Source: Legionella hackeliae (lineage in GTDB: Bacteria; Pseudomonadota; Gammaproteobacteria; Legionellales; Legionellaceae). Taken from it: a DNA stretch of 64,000 nt. Positions within the stretch are counted from its first letter, which is position 1. Each line of letters starts with the position of its first letter. Of the stretch, positions 21,312-30,870 are shown one piece after another. A model generated the notes under the pieces. It was not told the origin of the DNA, ran no database searches, and saw only the letters and a program-made list of their open reading frames with translations. The DNA is taken from positions 450,001-514,000 of the forward strand of contig NZ_LN681225.1 of NCBI RefSeq assembly GCF_000953655.1. Reading direction: 5' to 3'. A program made the translations under genes and the position numbers.

Positions 21312-21998
21312 TTAGTGGCAAGGCCATTTAATACTATTGATGATTGAATAAACTTCATTATCACCAATGATCAAATGATCAAGCAAACGAACATCAATTA
21401 GTTCCAGAGCATGACTTAAACGGGTGGTTACTGCTATATCAGCAGGACTAGCATCTGCAATTCCTGAGGGATGATTGTGGGCAAGAATCACAGCCGCCGC
21501 ATTTAGCTTAAAAATTCTGTCAATAATAGGACGAGGATAGATATTCGTTGCATTGATTGTTCCCCGAAATAATTCTTCATAAGCTAATACACGATGCTGA
21601 CTGTCTAAAAATAGAGCCACAAAGATTTCATTTTTTTGATCTCTTAACTGCCGTTTAAGATAGGTGTGTGTTTGCTGAGAGTTCGTTAGCTGAGTTTCTT
21701 TTTGCAAGCTAATAAAATCACTGCGCCGACAAATTTCTCGTGCCGCTTGCAGTTGTACATAACCTACCATGCCCAGTCCGTCAACTTGATTAAAAGTTTT
21801 TGGATCGGCATTTAGAATAGCGCGTAAATCACCCAATTGTTTAATTAAATCCAACGCAAGCTGCATACACGATTTTTTCCTGTTCCCTGAGCTGATAAGG
21901 ACAGCTAATAATTCAGCATCAGAAAGCATGTGGGCACCATGAGATAATAATTTTTCACGCACGCGAAATGATTGCGGCAAGACTTGAGATTGCGCCAT
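21312..21998 (-). CDS. radC: RadC family protein (JAMM/MPN domain)
   Basis: 228 residues, the standard length. The N-terminal helix-hairpin-helix part carries REKLLSHGAHMLSDAELLAVLISSG. The C-terminal MPN domain has the metal motif HNHPSGIADASPAD (near 174-187), the typical RadC JAMM signature. Once linked to DNA repair, RadC has no proven biochemical activity. The coaBC gene lies divergently 65 bases away, the usual gammaproteobacterial neighbourhood. AAAGGA precedes the ATG. Confidence 0.95.
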   Translation of the reverse strand: MAQSQVLPQSFRVREKLLSHGAHMLSDAELLAVLISSGNRKKSCMQLALDLIKQLGDLRAILNADPKTFNQVDGLGMVGYVQLQAAREICRRSDFISLQKETQLTNSQQTHTYLKRQLRDQKNEIFVALFLDSQHRVLAYEELFRGTINATNIYPRPIIDRIFKLNAAAVILAHNHPSGIADASPADIAVTTRLSHALELIDVRLLDHLIIGDNEVYSIINSIKWPCH

Positions 21999-22063
21999 TT
22001 GTTATTCCTTTATTGCGAAGTTTGTGGTTTGATCGCAGGTATTCTTATTAAAAACGACAAACC

Positions 22064-23284
22064 ATGCAAGATTTGGCAAATAAAAAAATTGTATTAGGTG
22101 TTTGTGGCGGTATTGCTGCTTATAAGACTGCCTATTTAGTGCGGGAGTTGACCAATCTGGGTGTGGATGTACGCGTTGTAATGACTGCCTCTGCCCAACA
22201 GTTTATTTCACCCCTGACTTTCCAGGCGTTAAGCGGTAATGATGTACGAACAACATTGTTTGATGAACAAGCCGAACGTGCAATGGGACATATTGAGTTA
22301 GCGCGTTGGGCAGATTATCTTCTTATTGCTCCAGCCTCAGCTAATTGTTTGGCGAAAATGGCTAATGGTTTAGCCGATGACTTACTATCCACGCTTTATC
22401 TAGTCACAGAGGCTCCCGTTATTATTTGTCCTGCAATGAATCGCTCAATGTGGAGGCATCCTGCAACGCAAGCCAATTGCACTTTATTAAAAGCGCGGGG
22501 AGTGATTATTGTTGGGCCTGAAGAAGGTTCACAAGCGTGTGGTGAAGAGGGATTGGGACGCTTGAGCGAAACCCAAGCCATAATAAATGCATTGCGATGC
22601 TATGAAATTAATCAATGCCTGGTGGGGAAGACGTTATTAATTACAGCAGGCCCCACACGAGAAGCCATTGACCCAGTCCGTTATTTAAGTAATCACAGTT
22701 CTGGAAAGATGGGTTATGCTTTGGCCGAGGCTGCAGTTTTAGCTGGAGCAAAGGTTGTTCTGGTGACAGGTCCTACTGGTTTAACTCCCCCTGCTGGTGT
22801 TGAAGTACACCGCGTTGAATCCGCTAAAGATATGTATAGCGCGGTGATGGCAAATTTACAGAACGATATGATTTTTATCGGTACCGCGGCAGTGGCAGAT
22901 TACTCAATGGCCTCTCCAACAAATGAGAAAATAAAAAAAGAGTCGGGTAAAGAGTTAACGCTTAAATTAATACGAAACCCAGATATTCTTTCCAGTGTTG
23001 CTCAAAGCGGGAAAGCATCGTATGTGGTTGGATTTGCCGCGGAAACCAATGATGTTATTCAACATGCACAAAAGAAGTTAAAAACCAAGAAAATTGATAT
23101 GATTATTGCTAATCAAGTCGGTGGTGGCTTAGGTTTTGGTAGCGACTATAACCAAGTTACAGTATTAACAAAAGATAAACAAATAGAACTCCCATATATC
23201 CATAAAGCGCGACTTGCAGGACGAATGATTGCAATCCTGGCAGCAACTATTCAAAATGAAGCACTGTCTAAGGTAGAGGAATAA
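22064..23284 (+). CDS. coaBC: Bifunctional phosphopantothenoylcysteine decarboxylase / phosphopantothenate-cysteine ligase
   Basis: 406 residues. The CoaC half starts [12 protein letters not shown], with the active-site region [10 protein letters not shown] and the lid motif PAMNRSMW. The CoaB half starts near 185 ([26 protein letters not shown]) and has KIKK near 285 for CTP and substrate binding. It makes 4'-phosphopantetheine from phosphopantothenate and cysteine in coenzyme A synthesis, using FMN and CTP. The dut start follows by one base, and a phosphohexomutase gene follows dut, so the three form an operon. Confidence 0.96.
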   Translation: MQDLANKKIVLGVCGGIAAYKTAYLVRELTNLGVDVRVVMTASAQQFISPLTFQALSGNDVRTTLFDEQAERAMGHIELARWADYLLIAPASANCLAKMANGLADDLLSTLYLVTEAPVIICPAMNRSMWRHPATQANCTLLKARGVIIVGPEEGSQACGEEGLGRLSETQAIINALRCYEINQCLVGKTLLITAGPTREAIDPVRYLSNHSSGKMGYALAEAAVLAGAKVVLVTGPTGLTPPAGVEVHRVESAKDMYSAVMANLQNDMIFIGTAAVADYSMASPTNEKIKKESGKELTLKLIRNPDILSSVAQSGKASYVVGFAAETNDVIQHAQKKLKTKKIDMIIANQVGGGLGFGSDYNQVTVLTKDKQIELPYIHKARLAGRMIAILAATIQNEALSKVEE

Positions 23285-23285
23285 C

Positions 23286-23744
23286 ATGAAAAAGGTGATT
23301 CAATTAAAAATTTTAGATCCACGAGTAGGTAGTAGTATTGAGCTGCCACATTATGCGACCCCAGGTTCAGCGGGTCTTGATCTGCGCGTATGTATTGATA
23401 AACCTTTACAAATCGCCTCTCAAGAGACAGTGTTATTACCCACTGGAATAGCGATCTATATTGAAGATCCAAATTTGGCAGGGGTGATTTTACCACGTTC
23501 TGGTTTAGGACATAAGCATGGGATTGTCCTGGGGAATTTGGTGGGCTTGATTGATTCTGATTATCAAGGTGAGCTTAAGATTTCCTGTTGGAATCGGAAT
23601 CAGGAGCATTTTACAGTCAATCCAGGTGATCGTATTGCGCAATTAGTCTTTCTCCCAATAGTGCATCCAGAGTTTAAAATTGTTGAATCGTTTACTGAGA
23701 GTAGTCGTGGGGCGGATGGATTTGGTAGTTCAGGGAGAGCGTAG
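23286..23744 (+). CDS. dut: dUTP diphosphatase
   Basis: 152 residues, normal for the trimeric enzyme. All five motifs are visible: PGSAGLDLR (27-35), [20 protein letters not shown] with catalytic-site residues, GDRIAQLVF, and the C-terminal [11 protein letters not shown]. It hydrolyses dUTP to dUMP, which keeps uracil out of DNA and feeds dTMP synthesis. The coaBC stop is one base before it and its own stop overlaps the next GTG start. Confidence 0.97.
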   Translation: MKKVIQLKILDPRVGSSIELPHYATPGSAGLDLRVCIDKPLQIASQETVLLPTGIAIYIEDPNLAGVILPRSGLGHKHGIVLGNLVGLIDSDYQGELKISCWNRNQEHFTVNPGDRIAQLVFLPIVHPEFKIVESFTESSRGADGFGSSGRA

Positions 23745-25132
23745 TGGTTTATCAGCAAAAACAGGTCGAACGTTCTGTTTTCAGAGCCTATGATATTCGT
23801 GGAATTATTGGCAAACAACTGGATAAAGATGCTTTTTATAGTATTGGTCTTGCCATTAGCTGTCGTCTGCATGAGTTAAAACGTAACAAGATTTTTGTAG
23901 CTAGAGATGGCCGATTGACCAGTGAAATGTTGGCAAAAGCATTGCTGCAAGGTCTGCTTGATAGTGGTATTAATGTAATTGATTTAGGTGCTGTCGCAAC
24001 ACCAGTCATGTATTTTGCAACTCATTCGCAAGAGGTAGATAGTGGTTTAATGGTAACAGGCAGCCACAACCCTGCAAATTATAATGGCATAAAAATTGTC
24101 CTTGCCGGAAAAACATTAGTGCAGTCAGATATCCATCATCTTTATGATTTGGTAGTGGCGGGTACAAGACTTCGTGGGGCAGGCGAGTACCAACAATTTG
24201 ATATCATGCCTGCTTACAAAAAGCGAATTGTTAATGATATTAAGCTCAAACGTCCTATGAAAGTGGTTGTTGATTGTGGGAATGGTATTGGTGGTCCAAT
24301 TATTCCCCCAGTCATTCAAGCATTAGGATGTGAAGTGATTCCTCTTTATTGCGATGTCGATGGAAACTTTCCTAATCATCACCCTGATCCCAGTGTTGAA
24401 TCGAATTTAAAGGGCCTAAAGCAAGCTGTACTGGACCATCAAGCCGATCTTGGTATTGCCTTTGATGGTGATGCAGATCGTTTGGGTGTTGTCACTAATG
24501 AAGGCGAAGTAATTTGGCCTGATCGATTATTGATGCTCTACGCTCGCCATCTTTTAGAAAAAAATAAAGGAGCTACAATTGTTTTTGATGTGAAATGCTC
24601 AAGTCACTTAGGAGCTGTTATCCAAGAGTCAGGTGGTGTAGGAAAAATGTGTCCTACCGGACATTCTATTGTTAAAGCGGTGATGAAAGAAGAAAAGGCC
24701 GCGTTAGCTGGTGAAATGAGTGGCCATCTTTTTTTTAAAGATAGATGGTATGGTTTTGATGATGCGCTTTATAGTGCTTGTCGTTTACTCGAAATTTTAA
24801 GTTTAAATCCTTTGGCGGTTAGCAAGCAATTTGCCGCAATTCCGAATAGCATTAATACCCCTGAAATCAAAATTCCTATCGCAGAGGAGCAAAAATTTGG
24901 TTTCATGCAGCGTTTTTGTGAACAGGCGTATTTTCCGAATGCTCAAATCATAACAATTGATGGTTTAAGGGTAGAATTTGCAGAAGGTTGGGGGCTTTTA
25001 CGGGCGTCCAATACCACTCCTTGTTTGGTTGCACGCTTTGAGGCCAAGGATAAAACAAGTCTTGAACATATTCAGACACTATTTAGAGAGCAATTGCATA
25101 GTTTAGACAAAAATTTAGTGCTTTCATTTTAA
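23744..25132 (+). CDS. Phosphomannomutase/phosphoglucomutase (AlgC/ManB-like)
   Basis: 462 residues, the length of Pseudomonas AlgC. The phosphoserine loop is TGSHNP with Ser107, metal loop GDADRLG near 242-248, sugar-binding GEMSGH near 326-331 and the C-terminal phosphate loop RASNTTP. It interconverts hexose 1- and 6-phosphates for lipopolysaccharide or exopolysaccharide precursors. A GTG start overlaps the dut stop by one base (TAGTG). The order coaBC-dut-algC is common in gammaproteobacteria. A terminator follows 18 bases after the stop. Confidence 0.94.
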   Translation: MVYQQKQVERSVFRAYDIRGIIGKQLDKDAFYSIGLAISCRLHELKRNKIFVARDGRLTSEMLAKALLQGLLDSGINVIDLGAVATPVMYFATHSQEVDSGLMVTGSHNPANYNGIKIVLAGKTLVQSDIHHLYDLVVAGTRLRGAGEYQQFDIMPAYKKRIVNDIKLKRPMKVVVDCGNGIGGPIIPPVIQALGCEVIPLYCDVDGNFPNHHPDPSVESNLKGLKQAVLDHQADLGIAFDGDADRLGVVTNEGEVIWPDRLLMLYARHLLEKNKGATIVFDVKCSSHLGAVIQESGGVGKMCPTGHSIVKAVMKEEKAALAGEMSGHLFFKDRWYGFDDALYSACRLLEILSLNPLAVSKQFAAIPNSINTPEIKIPIAEEQKFGFMQRFCEQAYFPNAQIITIDGLRVEFAEGWGLLRASNTTPCLVARFEAKDKTSLEHIQTLFREQLHSLDKNLVLSF

Positions 25133-25150
25133 TAATTCTATCGGAATTAC

Positions 25151-25185
25151 AGATGTTGGGCGCAGCCTCAACATCTATTTTCTTT
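25151..25185 (+). terminator. Terminator of the coaBC-dut-mutase operon
   Basis: AGATGTTGGGC / GCCTCAACATCT forms an 11-bp stem with one bulged T and loop GCA or smaller, followed by ATTTTCTTT. Confidence 0.8.
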
Positions 25186-25342
25186 AAGTTTATCAAATTA
25201 ATATTCTCTTAATTTTTTCAAGTTATCTTAATACTAAAACTCCATTACTTTCTGGAATCTTTTTAATCCTAAACCCAGGATTATCTCCTCCTATTGCTTA
25301 TTTGATACAAAATAATTCAAAAAGAATAAAAAAAAATCATTT

Positions 25343-25362
25343 GTTAATATTTTGTTAATTTT
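25343..25362 (+). promoter_or_regulatory. Probable PmrA box upstream of the ankyrin gene
   Basis: GTTAATATT (25343-25351) and GTTAATTTT (25354-25362) form a tandem direct repeat with a two-base gap. They fit the PmrA consensus at nearly every position. It lies 49 bases before the ATG. Confidence 0.7.
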
Positions 25363-25411
25363 TAGATTTTAAAATTTAAAAGTAATTTAAACAGCAACCG
25401 AGTATTCAAAC

Positions 25412-27109
25412 ATGAAAGACGCAATCGTTATCTACGCCAATTGTCATAATAGTTCAGCAAAAGGTGATTTCGCATTTGCTGGTGCACTTGCCAAGGATAT
25501 AGTTCGAGAGCTTCACAAAGAAGCATTGGATATTGAGGTAATTTTGGTGAGTACCCTTGACGGTATGTCTCGATATCAAAGTCTTTATGGTAAACCTGTG
25601 GATGGAAAAATTTCCATAGAAGGAGAAACAGTAGGACTTTCCAGTTTGGAGTTATTTGATGCTGTTAAGTACAAGGTAGTAGGATTTATTGAAGCAAACC
25701 GTTGTAAATATGCTCCAGCTGAACTGGTAAAAAAGATACTTTCTCCCGATAGTAAATTTTTGTTTGTCGGTAATGTTAACCAACATGCTATATCAGGCCT
25801 ATTTTCCCAAACTTTATATCTTCTGCAACTAGAAAAGGGTCAACCCAATTTATATCAGTATTTCGATTGTCTGGATATTTTTATGGGCACTGCAGGACCT
25901 GGGAAAGGGAGAATAGGATTACCAGGCATTACTAAATCAGAGGATTTACCGGCCCTAACTTTTAAAGAAAAGGCATTATTGCCCACAACTGCCTATGGTT
26001 TTATGTATGCATCCGCTATCGACTTAAAAGACGATAGTAAATTGATTTCTCAGTATATTAAGCTCACTGGTTTTTCAGACTATGTCCTAGTCGGTAATTT
26101 CTCTACCCAAAAATATGATATTAAATATGCATTTGACAATGATAAGACATTAATAAGCTCGCAAAAATTTCCGCAAATTACTTATTATGATTCCCTACAA
26201 AATGGAGTTATGCGAAGGATGGCATCCCAAGCGTCAAGTAACCTGGTCTTATCAACAGGATCCTTAAGTACGCTTGAGGTTCTTCATGATGGAAAACTTC
26301 CCTTTTATCAACGCTATTCAGAAAGTTTTACTCTCAATGATGAGTTTGTTGCATCTTGGGCTATTGCGGTTAAATCAATGGTCGCTGACGATACCTCATT
26401 ATTTGGTGCTATGCCAGATTTAATTATAGAATTATCCGACTTACTTTTCGCCTACAAGCCACTTAGCAAACAACAGATGGAAAGAACCAATGATCTTCTG
26501 AGCATGTCATCTGTTAGTTCGCGCTTAATTAGCTATAATCAAGACATTGTCGAGAGAGCTAATGGCAGGATAGCACCACAGTTGCTGAGTTTTATTGGAG
26601 CGCCTAAAAGAACTCAAGAGCATGTTCAGTTGGCAAGAGTTTGTGATTCTTTGCGAAAATCTAGCGAAACGGGAAGTCCTGTTCATGGCCAGGCATTACG
26701 ACGAGCAGCCGCTTGGGGGCGTTTATTCGAACTGAAAGTATTAATCGCATCAATGTCATCCAATGAGTTGAACTCACAAGATCTTGCTAATGAGCGAGCA
26801 GCCTTACATTGGGCTGTGAAACAAAGCAATTCTGATTGTGCTCGTGCTTTAATTGATGCTGGCGCTGCAGTCGATATTCAAGATAAAGAGGGGAAAACCC
26901 CTTTGCATGAAGCTGTTATAAATAGGGATAATACCATGATTCAATTATTAATTGAGTCAGGTGCTTCCGTTGATATTTGCGATGTTAACTCAAAAAGTCC
27001 CATCGATTGTGCAGACCATTTGACGCAAACCTTTATAAGTTCTTGTATGAGTCCTTGTTCTAAGAAACGCACCACTGTTGGGAATTCTTCTTCTTCTCTT
27101 GAGCTATAA
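25412..27109 (+). CDS. Ankyrin-repeat protein with GT-B-like N-terminus, probable effector
   Basis: 565 residues. Residues about 425-545 contain three ankyrin repeats (for example GKTPLHEAVINRDNTMIQLL), ending in a Ser-rich tail. The first 400 residues are unlike known ankyrin effectors I can name. They alternate beta and helix (IVIYANCHN...GDFAFAGALAKDIV) and end with LVLSTGSLSTLEVLHDGKLPFYQ, which resembles the donor-binding end of a GT-B glycosyltransferase. That similarity is only a pattern impression. The PmrA-like box upstream and the eukaryotic-type repeats support a Dot/Icm effector. The target is unknown. Confidence 0.75.
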   Translation: MKDAIVIYANCHNSSAKGDFAFAGALAKDIVRELHKEALDIEVILVSTLDGMSRYQSLYGKPVDGKISIEGETVGLSSLELFDAVKYKVVGFIEANRCKYAPAELVKKILSPDSKFLFVGNVNQHAISGLFSQTLYLLQLEKGQPNLYQYFDCLDIFMGTAGPGKGRIGLPGITKSEDLPALTFKEKALLPTTAYGFMYASAIDLKDDSKLISQYIKLTGFSDYVLVGNFSTQKYDIKYAFDNDKTLISSQKFPQITYYDSLQNGVMRRMASQASSNLVLSTGSLSTLEVLHDGKLPFYQRYSESFTLNDEFVASWAIAVKSMVADDTSLFGAMPDLIIELSDLLFAYKPLSKQQMERTNDLLSMSSVSSRLISYNQDIVERANGRIAPQLLSFIGAPKRTQEHVQLARVCDSLRKSSETGSPVHGQALRRAAAWGRLFELKVLIASMSSNELNSQDLANERAALHWAVKQSNSDCARALIDAGAAVDIQDKEGKTPLHEAVINRDNTMIQLLIESGASVDICDVNSKSPIDCADHLTQTFISSCMSPCSKKRTTVGNSSSSLEL

Positions 27110-27313
27110 CTCTCTTAGGTGATGACTCTCACCATCTGGATGCCTCGGACAAGCCGAGGCAACTACAGGGGAACTTCTCTTGGGAGGGGCTCCCCTGATA
27201 CAAGTTGAGATAGGATGTGTTGAATGTGTCCTGGGGGGGTAACCCTCTGCGACAAGCTATGTCAGGAGGTATGGCGACGTAGTTCGGTTTGTCGGATGCA
27301 ACCAATGCTCGGG
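27110..27313. other. Intergenic region with two perfect hairpins
   Basis: TGCCTCGG-ACAAG-CCGAGGCA (27141-27161) and CAGGGGA (27166-27172) / TCCCCTG (27191-27197) are GC-rich hairpins in an otherwise AT-rich window. Neither is followed by a T-run on the plus strand. They lie between two convergent genes and may be a terminator remnant or a decayed repeat. No gene seen. Confidence 0.5.
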
Positions 27314-29020
27314 TTATTGGTTTTCTTGTTTTTGCATAACAAATAACATTTCTTCAAGGACTTGCTGATTTTGTTGGCGAGCGTTTACCTTTTCTTGCTG
27401 AATGACTTCAAGGCAATATTTGTTGGCCAATGCTTTAATATAATGTGGCTTATGGCAAAAACGTGCGGTGGGTTGTAAATAATACGGTTTGTCCTCGCTA
27501 ATCTCTACGGTGAAGATCAAATATCCCTTGACGCCTAAGCGTTGCGTAAGTGCCCCAAAAAGACTATCCAGTTCTCCAAAATAAGGAAGGACATCTGCCG
27601 CAACTATCAAGTCATACTTTTGCTGTGTTTGATCGAGAAATTGCAACAATTCGGCCTCAACCAATTTGTCATAAATAAATTTCCTTTTAGCTTGGGCGAG
27701 CATTTTGGCGGAGAGATCAACCCCTGTTAAGTGTTTGCTCACCTCTCGCATGGCAACACCACTTAAACCAGTTCCACAACCTAAATCAAGTGCATGCTTG
27801 ACGTTATACAGGTTAAGTTGATGAATGATACGGCCAATATGTTGCGGCAGTGCGTAGGCTAAGGGGCCTGTCATATGCTGATCATAATATAAGGCATAAT
27901 TATTAAATAAATTGGTTGCATATTCAGGGGATGCTTTAGGGTTTAATTCGTTATTACTTAATGCACTTAACATATGTTGGCTTGCACTGTCGTGTGGATT
28001 GGTGGCGACTGCTAACTCCAGTAATGCCTTCGCCTTGTCTTTATCTTCAAGGCGAATGTAAATGGCTGCTAAATTGTTTAGGGCAGCAAAATGGTGAGGA
28101 TCTTGTTGCAGAATATCTTCGAAATGATTGATAGCTTCACTTAAGTGGCCGAGTGCCATTTGTGCAACACCAGAGTTGTATAAATATTCACAATTTTTGG
28201 GGTCTTGTTGGAGGAGAACGTCATAGTGCATTAACGCATTTTCAAAGCGATCATGATGCATAAAAGTACCTGCTAGATTATTACGGGCTTCGAGATGATT
28301 ATTGTCAAAGGCCAATGCTTTGGTGAAATAATCGATAGCCAATTGCCCTTGTTCACGTTTAAGAGCAATCACGCCCAAGTTAGTAAGTGCTTCAATATGA
28401 TGGTTATCTTCCTGCAAAACCTTTTGAAACGATTGTTCAGCCTCATCCAGCAAATTCTCTTCAAGGTTCAATACACCCAAATAAAAATTGGCTTCAAGAT
28501 GATCTTGATGTAACGCCAGAACATTTTTAAATTGGGTTTTTGCGGCAGTTAGTTCTTTATTTTGTAACAATAATAGTCCTAAATTAAAATGCGCTGCTGC
28601 AAAATCAGGTTCGGCATGTACGGCTAATCGATAATGCTCAAGTGCTTTAAGATAATTGTTTTGTGCCGCGTATACTGTTGCCAAGTTATGGTGTGCTTGC
28701 GCATACTGAGGAGTGAGCGCAATTGCTTTTTGGTAATGAGCAATCGCTTTATTCAACTGTTGCTTTTTTTTATAAGCATTTCCAAGATTATTATGAAGAT
28801 TGGCATTATCAGGCTCTAAATCCAACGCGTTATGCAGAAAGTGAAGTGCAGTATCAATATCTCCAAGCTGAGCGTAGGCTAAGCCAAGAAAATGAAGTGT
28901 TTGCACATGCCGAGGTTCCATGGCTAGAAGTTTTTCATAAAGTGTAATTGCTTCAGATAATTGATTTTGCCGCTGTAACAAATACGCTTCAGCAAATAAC
29001 GTTTCTATATTTGAACTCAT
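27314..29020 (-). CDS. TPR protein fused to a class I methyltransferase
   Basis: 568 residues. About ten tetratricopeptide repeats (residues 5-345, for example NLHNNLGNAYKKKQQLNKAIAHYQKAIAL) are followed by a SAM-dependent methyltransferase (about 370-560) with motif I ALDLGCGTGLSG and post-motif acidic GVDLS. The TPR part probably docks a protein partner to be methylated. Proteins of this plan are common in proteobacteria and are not well characterised. The ATG overlaps the stop of the GNAT gene (ATGA), so it is the third gene of an operon after rdgB and GNAT. Confidence 0.88.
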   Translation of the reverse strand: MSSNIETLFAEAYLLQRQNQLSEAITLYEKLLAMEPRHVQTLHFLGLAYAQLGDIDTALHFLHNALDLEPDNANLHNNLGNAYKKKQQLNKAIAHYQKAIALTPQYAQAHHNLATVYAAQNNYLKALEHYRLAVHAEPDFAAAHFNLGLLLLQNKELTAAKTQFKNVLALHQDHLEANFYLGVLNLEENLLDEAEQSFQKVLQEDNHHIEALTNLGVIALKREQGQLAIDYFTKALAFDNNHLEARNNLAGTFMHHDRFENALMHYDVLLQQDPKNCEYLYNSGVAQMALGHLSEAINHFEDILQQDPHHFAALNNLAAIYIRLEDKDKAKALLELAVATNPHDSASQHMLSALSNNELNPKASPEYATNLFNNYALYYDQHMTGPLAYALPQHIGRIIHQLNLYNVKHALDLGCGTGLSGVAMREVSKHLTGVDLSAKMLAQAKRKFIYDKLVEAELLQFLDQTQQKYDLIVAADVLPYFGELDSLFGALTQRLGVKGYLIFTVEISEDKPYYLQPTARFCHKPHYIKALANKYCLEVIQQEKVNARQQNQQVLEEMLFVMQKQENQ

Positions 29021-29457
29021 GGGCTTTTAACCATTCGAACATGGGGTAGGCCATCCATGTCAAAAGGTTCACCCTCTGCAATAAAACCATAAGTTCCATA
29101 GAAATGGCGTAGGTAATTTTGAGCCGTGATTATCACAGGTTGAGTAGAATGATGGGTCTTTAAGTAACTTAAAATACAATCCATGAGTTGCTTGCCGAGT
29201 CCAAGGCCGCGATGAGACGCTGCTGTCACCAGGCGACCGAAACTCATACCTTCATCGCCATACGCTAAAATGCGAGCATAGGCAATCAATTTACCCTGGT
29301 CATACATCAAAAGGTGCTGAGCATCTTGATCTTTAAAATCTAAATCTTGATAAAAACATTGCTGCTCTACAATAAAAACATCACTACGCAAGGCTAAAAT
29401 TTCATACAGTGCTTCCTTGCTCAATTCATCAAAAGAACATACTCGTATATTAGTCAT
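29017..29457 (-). CDS. GNAT family acetyltransferase (ElaA-like)
   Basis: 146 residues. The acetyl-CoA motif is seen in [21 protein letters not shown] (72-92), with Q/RxxGxG/A as GLGLGK. The ending ([29 protein letters not shown]) matches ElaA-type GNATs. Substrate unknown. It overlaps rdgB and the TPR gene by four bases each, so the three are translationally coupled. Confidence 0.88.
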   Translation of the reverse strand: MTNIRVCSFDELSKEALYEILALRSDVFIVEQQCFYQDLDFKDQDAQHLLMYDQGKLIAYARILAYGDEGMSFGRLVTAASHRGLGLGKQLMDCILSYLKTHHSTQPVIITAQNYLRHFYGTYGFIAEGEPFDMDGLPHVRMVKSP

Positions 29458-30047
29458 GATAGTTCGGTAAAAAATAGATGGCGCAGCTGATTCAATGCTT
29501 GTGCGCGGTGGCTAATCGTATTTTTAATCTTAGCAGGTAATTGAGCAGCTGTGCAGTCCATTGAGTCAATAAAAAAGATAGGATCATAGCCAAAACCGCC
29601 CTCACCAGCGCGAGCACTTATGATTCTACCGGAAAATTTACCCGTAGCAATTAAAGGTGTTGGATCATTGGTATGGGAGACAACAGCAATAGCACAGTAG
29701 AAGTACGCCTGACGCTGAGCTTCGGGAACATGAGCCAGTTTATCGAGTAATAAAGCAATATTTTCAGCATCTGAAGCATTAGCCCCGGCATAACGTGCCG
29801 AATAGATACCTGGCTCACCATTTAATATATCCACGACTAAACCGGAGTCATCCGCCAAAGCTGGTTTGTTGCCTAAACGACTCGCGTGTCTTGCCTTGAT
29901 AAGAGCATTTTCAATAAAACTCAAACCCGTTTCCTCCGGAGATTCTATGCCTAATTCGATTTGAGATATACAGTGAACAGGAGTAAGTATTGCTGCTATT
30001 TCTGCAAGTTTTCCTTTGTTTCCTGTGGCTAAGATAATTTCTTTCAT
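29454..30047 (-). CDS. rdgB: dITP/XTP pyrophosphatase (RdgB/HAM1)
   Basis: 197 residues from ATG 30047, whose product starts [16 protein letters not shown] as in E. coli RdgB; an ATG four codons earlier is also possible and neither has a strong ribosome site. Key motifs are ATGNKGK (substrate lid), [25 protein letters not shown] and SHRAQAL. It hydrolyses non-canonical purine triphosphates (ITP, dITP, XTP) and so protects DNA. First gene of a three-gene operon. Confidence 0.94.
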   Translation of the reverse strand: MKEIILATGNKGKLAEIAAILTPVHCISQIELGIESPEETGLSFIENALIKARHASRLGNKPALADDSGLVVDILNGEPGIYSARYAGANASDAENIALLLDKLAHVPEAQRQAYFYCAIAVVSHTNDPTPLIATGKFSGRIISARAGEGGFGYDPIFFIDSMDCTAAQLPAKIKNTISHRAQALNQLRHLFFTELS

Positions 30048-30122
30048 AATAAGATTCATAAAAAAGAAGAGTGCTCGTTATACCAGATATTATGATTGAA
30101 TGTCAGATTAAAACAGAGAGAA

Positions 30123-30163
30123 ATAAACCTGTATTTGATTTAAGAATTCCGATACAGGTTTAT
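30123..30163 (-). terminator. Terminator of the SNARE-like gene
   Basis: A perfect 12-bp inverted repeat ATAAACCTGTAT (30123-30134) / ATACAGGTTTAT (30152-30163) begins 12 bases after the stop, on the minus strand, and is followed there by TTTCTCTC. Confidence 0.75.
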
Positions 30164-30174
30164 GATAAGAAATA

Positions 30175-30726
30175 TCAAATAAGCGTGCAACTTGGCCAAC
30201 AACTATTCAAATCCGCGGCTTTCTTTTTAAATTGAAATGAAGATGTTTCAAGATCTTGTGTTTTTGTTACCAAGGTTTGCAGAGCTTCACCTCGTTTCTC
30301 CATTTTTTCAATATTCTTGAGCATAATTTGCATGGTTTCATCAACTTCTTTTTGTACCTTTCGAACTTTATAATCCTGAGTAAATTCTTCAATGTTGGCG
30401 GCAATTGTTTTCTTTTCCAGCTTAAATTTTAATAAATACAAACTAAGCCAGGTTATTTGTTTTTGATCGAGTTTGCTGTCGACTATAACGCCACAATAAT
30501 CATCAACCACACGTCTTACATATATATAAATACCGTCTTTTTCCATCCAATAGGTTTCATTGGGATTTAAATCTGCACAATAATTTGTAATTTCTGCCTG
30601 ATGTTTTTCTATGGCTTGTTTAATCTGTTTTTCAAAAAAGCTACTGCCAAAAAAACTATTACTAAGAGAAATAAACCATTCAAAAGGGCCATCGCCGCTG
30701 CATGTTCCTAAAGCATAACATCTCAT
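30175..30726 (-). CDS. Ykt6-like eukaryotic-type R-SNARE with longin domain and CAAX box
   Basis: 183 residues in the order of eukaryotic Ykt6. A longin-like domain (1-110) starts MRCYALGT, with SSFFEKQIKQ, IYIYVRR and GVIVDSKLD at the places where Ykt6 has SSFSFFQR, YVYVR and GVVIADNEYP. The SNARE motif (about 118-172) reads VRKVQKEVDETMQIMLKNIE then KMEKRGEALQTLVTKTQDLE; Arg145 fits the zero-layer arginine. The last four residues, Cys180-Thr-Leu-Ile, form a CAAX prenylation box, with Cys176 nearby as possible palmitoylation site. Such proteins fuse vesicles in eukaryotes. It has AAGGAG before its ATG and its own terminator. Host acquisition and secretion by Dot/Icm are inference. Confidence 0.85.
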   Translation of the reverse strand: MRCYALGTCSGDGPFEWFISLSNSFFGSSFFEKQIKQAIEKHQAEITNYCADLNPNETYWMEKDGIYIYVRRVVDDYCGVIVDSKLDQKQITWLSLYLLKFKLEKKTIAANIEEFTQDYKVRKVQKEVDETMQIMLKNIEKMEKRGEALQTLVTKTQDLETSSFQFKKKAADLNSCWPSCTLI

Positions 30727-30870
30727 TGCTATTCTCCTTGTTAAAAAACCAGCCCATCTAAATTAGCATGAAATGTCAAAAAATTTTATTGCGTGGCTCA
30801 AAAAACTATTGCTCAAAGAAGAAAGAGAATCTCAGGGTTTTGATGAAACGTAAAAAATATAGCAAGCTCG

